This document shows positions 58,596 through 64,000 of a stretch of 64,000 nucleotides of DNA, piece after piece; the first letter of the stretch is position 1; every line of letters starts with the position of its first letter. The stretch spans positions 2,703,001-2,767,000 of the forward strand of contig WPIO01000002.1 in assembly GCA_009760855.2 (NCBI GenBank), given 5' to 3'. The notes under the pieces were generated by a model that worked only from the letters and a program-made list of their open reading frames with translations, made no database searches and had not been told where the DNA came from. Source of the stretch: Cristatella mucedo. Lineage: Eukaryota; Bryozoa; Phylactolaemata; Cristatellidae. The position numbers and the translations under genes were made by a program.

Positions 58596-59044
58596 ATTTT
58601 TGTATTAAAAGCATCGGTCGGGAGCGGCTGCGAGGGTTAGTCTGCTTTTCGAGCAACAGCGCAACGCGACCAGAACGCTACTCCTCTGTTCATCCAAAGT
58701 AAGAGTGCCGGTCCACCAAATGCCGCGCACGCCGCGCTGCTACGCAAACGGCCATGAAAATCGAATCGCCACCGCCCCCTTTTCTGCTCGTGCCAGTCTC
58801 GTCTCGCAGCGAGTAGTAAGAATGTCGCACCCGCCCGCCGCTTGCGCTACACGCGCTCTACACGCGCGCTACCCGCGTGCTTGCGCGAAGCGTATACTTT
58901 GGAGCCCTTCCAAAAAGGCGGCATGACGGAAGAAGAAGGCGCGCGGGCGCGCGAATAGTCGCGGATGGAGTTTCGCGCCGGCGAGCAGCCTGGCGAGCGA
59001 GCGCCAAGAGCGCGGGTGCGGGCGCGCGGAGGCGGCCATAGGAG

Positions 59045-59555
<511 letters not shown>

Positions 59556-59559
59556 GGCA

Positions 59560-60785
59560 TGCCCCCTTCAGCCTCGCATCCGGGCGCGCGCCTGGGCGCG
59601 GGCGCCCGGATGGAGAAACTAGTGGGCTTGAGCGACCGAGTGGCTGCCGCTTCGACGACGAGCATTCGGTGCATGCTGACGAGGAGCAGGCAAAAAAGGA
59701 CGCGGCGGCGGCATCGAAAGTTGCCGTGCGCGGGAAGCACGCCGCGATGTCTCGGCCAGAGTAGAGAGCGCCTCGAGAAGCGAAGAGTGCCCGCCCCCGC
59801 CAAACCACCTGTATCTTCCAGTCATCGCGCAGAGTCGCTCTTAAAGTCGTCTGTCATCGCCTCTGACCGCCGCCGCATATCGCTCCGCTCGTGACTTCAA
59901 GATGGCGGATGTTGGCCACGCGACTTCGGCAGGGAGCGCTGTATAAATTTCGAGGCGCAACAGGATGAGGAGGACCACCACAGAGGACTCGCTCCTTGTT
60001 CGTGACGCTGAGCTGCGAATGCAACGTACGCATGCATAACCAAGGTCAGTCTGTGAAAATTCTTGATTTTAGTCACGGTCCCTGAATTATGACGATTAAG
60101 AAACCGGACGCGTCATAATCAACGGCTTAGCCGTTATGAAAAGCTCATTTCAAGCGCTGGCTAGCTAGTTGTCCTCTAGTTGGCTTCGAACCAGAGGGGT
60201 GAGATGCGCGCTACGGGCGATGCTGTGCTGCGTGCACACGCGCCACTCTGCGGCCGTGGGAATAGCCCGATCTACACTAACGGACGCGGAGCGCGTTGCA
60301 TGAAGGTGAAGGACGCTCCTGACTGTTGCGATTCAGTTCTAGCGTCGGCAGCGAACCGTCAGCGCGCGTCGTTGGGAGCAACTACGATTCGCCAGCCCAG
60401 CTTCGCGGCGCCAGCGCGACTGGTATTTGTAGCTCGTCTGCGATCACCAGTACCCGCTACGCGCGCCGCGACGCGAAGGCGGAAGAGAAGGACTTTAGTG
60501 GAGGAGCCGCTGCAGCGCGCGCCCTCAATGCAAGGCAGCATCCGCTGCTTGCGTTGCTGGCCGACTGCTTGGCCAGCAACGACAGACTGCTCGCGCAGCG
60601 CTGCCGCTGCTGCGCCTCAGGCGAGACCCGAAGCGGCATTCCGATCACATGACCCGAGCGTGGCTAGCGGGAGAGCGAGCGAGTGCAGAGCTTGACCTCA
60701 GCCTCGCTCGCAATCCCTGGCGCTAGTATTCAAGCGTTCACAGAGCTGCCGCACTAGCTCGCTCGCGCGCTGCGTCTGAATCGCC
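59560..60785. other. GC-rich DNA, no supported gene
   Basis: Open frames without domains (for example 60180-60695 plus). Confidence 0.35.
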
Positions 60786-60789
60786 TCTT

Positions 60790-61440
60790 AATCAGGTCTC
60801 TCTCCCTTGGTGCCACGCACTCATCCTTCAACTCAAGTCGCTTCGCTGTGCCTCTAGTCAACTCTAAGTTCTTTGGAAATGGTCTCTCAAGTTTGCAAGA
60901 TCGCAAAGACTGGAACTCGCCGAGCGACATCACGACGTTCTCTAATTCGAAGGCACGTACAAGGAAAAACTAGACACCACCCGGTCCTCGCGCTGTATTT
61001 GCTGCGTCGGTATGAATTGCCCGTAATTTACTCGTGCTTGCTGAAATTGTGCACTGTATTAATATTTACTAATGCCGCGATTAATGCACCGAGTGTAATT
61101 AGTTGACGTGCTTCTGTTGTAGTGCATGTCAAGTGCATAAAAAGGAGCTAAGCTCTCTTGGGCGCTATACAAATATTTATAATTTATTTATATTACGGCC
61201 TGTATTGACAAAGATAGCGTGCAGACGGGCGCGTTAAAATTGTCACGCGGCACGTGCTCGCTCCATCGGTATGAATTGCCGTCTATGTACTTTTGCGGGC
61301 TGAAATTTCGTACGGCGTTCATAATTAGTTGACGTGCTTCTTTTCCAGTAAACTTAAAGTGCATAGAAAGAGACTTAGCTCTCTTGGGGCGCTATACAAA
61401 TATTTATAATTTATTTATATTACGGCCAGGTATTGACCAA
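60790..61440 (+). repeat. LINE 3' end with its tail tandemly duplicated
   Basis: Coding remnant near 60800-60950 ('aactctaagttctttggaaa'), then two copies of a roughly 200-bp tail: 61010-61215 and 61265-61440 both run from 'cggtatgaattgcc' to 'gcgctatacaaatatttata' and 'atttatttatattacggcc'. Confidence 0.78.
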
Positions 61441-61449
61441 GATAGTATT

Positions 61450-62685
61450 TAGACAGACTCTTTAAAAAGGCGCCGCCTTTAAGCTCCATTGCGGCCAGGA
61501 ATCGCACCGCCAACGGATGTATCTTGCCACTGATGCTTGTCTACGAAAGAATTTGGCCACGGCCTTGTTCGCAGCGAGATAGCGCCTGACGGGTTGCGGC
61601 GACGGCCAGCCCGTTGTTGAAGTTCGCCACCAGGGTCTATCGTGCCAGCAACCTTCGTCGTCGGCTGCTCTCGAGCTAGCGCTTCCATCTTCCTCGGTCG
61701 CACGTGCTCGGCGCCTTCGTCTTCCTATCCTTTCTAGCACAGCGCCATAGGCCGTCTTGACTGCGGTCCTTCAAGCGGGGGGGGGGCCTGAAATCGGTGC
61801 CTGCGCAGAAACCGGTGGTCTGCCTCTGTGTGTGTGTGTGTGTTAAGCATTTGTCGGCTGCGCGATACACCACCGAGAGGCTACACGCCACTGTGCTCGA
61901 AAAAGAGACAATGTTAAGCTTGCTGTCGCCAAGAGGAGGATTGATGCACGGGTGCCTGCTGGGCTTTGCCTGCGTCGTTTGCCAGCCGGCCTGCATTGGT
62001 TCCTGCATTCTTCCGCGACTTATCGTCGTATCCCGGCTCTGTCCCTTTGTACGATGCTGCCACCCGGAGCCTGTCCATTTCATCGGTCAGCTGTTGGCAG
62101 CTGCCAGCAGCCGTCGGTCACGTGCTTCTCATTTACCGTTGCCTGCAGGTGACGGCTTGTTTTTGGTGCCGAATCGTCGTCTTCCTGCACGAAGAGTTGC
62201 AGATTCCACGCAGGGCCGTCCGGTCACGGTGTGGCGATCTCAATCTAGCGTCGAAAATGCCGAGGCACCCGAATGATTTCGAATGCTGGGGGGGTTGGAC
62301 CTCAAAGCTTAAAAGTTAATTCGTGTGGCTTTATTCGCATTTCAAGGGCACATTGAACTAACCGTGGGGCATGCTACCTCCACTTTTAGAGCCCCCACGG
62401 TTGCTCGCTAGCTGCGGCCAGCGCCACTATGGCCCGCGCAGGCCGCCCGGTGGCAATCAGAGAATTTTTAGCGGCGGCGAAGAATTTCAAAACCATCGCA
62501 GTACTCGAACGCGACTCCTTAGTTTTCAGATTCCCCGACAACAGCAACCGCTAGGTGGGCCACCTTCCACTGGCCCCCACGACCTCGGGGGTCGCGACGA
62601 CGCTGACCTCTGCAGCTGCCAGGAACTGCCCCCCCCCCGATCGTCACGTAATACCATACTTAGCCGGAGGGCTGCGACGGACCAA
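61450..62685. other. Intergenic, no supported gene
   Basis: Two plus frames of 117-159 codons (61797-62319) begin in a TG repeat and lack a family signature. Confidence 0.35.
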
Positions 62686-62689
62686 AGGA

Positions 62690-62840
62690 AATTGCATCGT
62701 CTTTACGGCTCGTCAAGTCGTGAGTTCGAGTACTGTATCAGGCAATTCTATCTAGTACCTGATAGGAACAGAGGAGAAACAACAAACTAGCTTCTTACGC
62801 TGTATAAATAAGGCTGATAAATAAGCTAGTAAGTATTAAA
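62690..62840 (+). repeat. tRNA-derived SINE, family A, diverged
   Basis: 'gtcgtgagttcgagtactgt' in the B-box position and a family A-like end 'aaggctgataaataagctag'. Confidence 0.55.
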
Positions 62841-62969
62841 GTAAATAAGGTAAGTGTGGTGACAATACAGCCTCGTCTAATCGGAATATTTATTTAAATT
62901 ACGATGACGCAGCGGATGTAATTGCGGTGCACAGCTGAAACCCTCTATCTTTGTAATTTTTAACAAGCC

Positions 62970-63540
62970 ATGTCATTCCTGCACTAGCTCCCAGTCAAGC
63001 AACGGATTGACTTCAAAGTTTAGTCGCTCACTTTTAGGTCATTTCATTCTTTGGCTCCAGCCTATCTCTCAGATCTACTCCCCCACCAGGCCAAGCATCG
63101 TACCGCCCGCTTTTCGGAATCCAACAGTCTACCAATACCTCGTACAAACCTCAAATCCTTTGGAGACCGTGCATTTAGTTCGTATACTATCAAAGCCTGG
63201 AACTCCCTCCCGACCTGCGTCAGAACATCCGCTGACCTGACCACATTGAAAAAGAACTTAAGAACGCCTATTTAGGACAGCATTAAGTCGGCCCCTGTGA
63301 TTCGTCCTTCACGTGCTTATGCGTGCTGACACTGTGCATGCTGCCACTAACCACATTCGCATGCTGACCCTGTGCATGTCACCCCTAACCACGTCTTTCA
63401 TTTTGTTTGTTTATCAAGCATGATATTACTCACCATTCAATTGCATTTCCCTTTGCAGCAAATGCAAAGCGCCTAGAAAGAGATTGAGTTCTCTGAGAGC
63501 GCTTTATCAAGTGCATTATTATTGTTATTATTATTATTAC
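62970..63540 (+). pseudogene. 5'-truncated LINE
   Basis: Coding remnant APAYLSDLLPHQAKHRTARF and SADLTTLKKNLRT (63051-63275), then the full 3' tail with 'gaccctgtgcatgtcacccc' and ATT repeats. Close in sequence to 18490-19262. Confidence 0.85.
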
Positions 63541-63768
63541 GATTCAAAACGATCAACGACGCTTTCTGCAGACCTCCCGGCTGCTTGGGAGCTTTCTTGT
63601 TCGTTCCAGCTACAGTTGCTTTATTTTCTTGAGCTCTGGACCCATTCCAGAAAACTTTTGATTTCGCGAACATACAAGAACAGCGCTGAATACAACGTGG
63701 AGCTTACTGACACAGCAGGACTCGGCGGAGGACAGGTTGCAACGTGGCCACTTCGCGCGATGAAGTAA

Positions 63769-64000
63769 AGCATCCTCCTCCTCTTCCTCCTTCTCCTCCT
63801 CCTCCTCATCCTGCTCTTCCTCCTTCTCCTCCTCTTCCTCATCCTGCTCTTCCTCCTTCTCCTCCTCTTCTTCCTCTCCTGCTCTTCCTCTCCTTCCTCC
63901 TCCTCCTCATCCTGCTCTTCCTCCTTCTCCTCCTCTTCCTCATCCTGCTCTTCCTCCTTCTCCTCCTCCTCCTCATCCTGCTCTTCCTCCTTCTCCTCCT
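63769..64000 (+). repeat. Pyrimidine-rich tandem array (TCC/TTC), runs off the window
   Basis: Blocks of about 33 bp containing 'ctcatcctgctcttcctcct' are repeated at least five times. Confidence 0.95.

Noticed and set aside
61797-62319. 117-159-codon plus frames starting in a TG repeat
   Set aside because: Cys/Val-rich start is translated microsatellite; overlapping frames are equally long and no family is recognisable.

Overview
The window is metazoan, almost certainly invertebrate, nuclear DNA. It carries replication-dependent histone genes that are intronless and end in the metazoan 3' stem-loop instead of a poly(A) signal. It also carries a spliced GT-AG gene and a dense layer of LINEs, tRNA-derived SINEs, hAT and MULE DNA transposons, and long (CT)n/(GA)n microsatellites. 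The H2B N-terminus ([17 protein letters not shown]) resembles H2Bs I recall from annelids and molluscs, so a spiralian is my best guess. One decayed transposon-like gene resembles a family I associate with arthropods, so the phylum is left open.

Layout. 1-15.2 kb: a dispersed histone cluster. A divergent H2A/H2B pair (1.05-2.15 kb), a divergent H3/H4 pair (9.8-10.8 kb) and a second, nearly identical H2A/H2B pair (14.1-15.2 kb) are separated by transposon debris. No H1 gene is visible. The first gap holds a stack of nested insertions: an old LINE interrupted by a SINE, by another LINE end and by a hAT element, with a MULE (FLYWCH finger plus MULE transposase) inside the hAT. 15-37 kb: transposon-rich intergenic DNA with LINE copies in both orientations, a second hAT pseudogene split by a LINE, a C-rich MULE-like element that may be a Pack-MULE (27.0-28.3 kb), and copies of two SINE families. 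38.1-47.6 kb: one spliced gene assembled here from eight exons whose phases all agree (1326 nt, 441 aa). It encodes a secreted protein with a signal peptide and two von Willebrand factor A domains, the first with a complete MIDAS metal site and the second with a degenerate one. Its introns hold long (CT)n/(GA)n tracts, LINE and SINE pieces and a SPIN-like hAT MITE. 48-64 kb: more LINEs, including the best preserved reverse transcriptase (50.85-52.39 kb), GC-rich DNA without a convincing gene, a 17-bp minisatellite (56.8-57.2 kb), a roughly 500-bp GA tract (59.0-59.6 kb) and a pyrimidine-rich array running off the window end.

How it fits together: the histone pairs share bidirectional promoters with TATA and CCAAT elements, and their 3' stem-loops indicate S-phase expression. 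The LINE family (CR1/L2-like, ending in an ATT microsatellite) shares its 3' end with one tRNA-derived SINE family, which fits the SINE using the LINE machinery. Everything rests on reading the sequence; no database search was possible.
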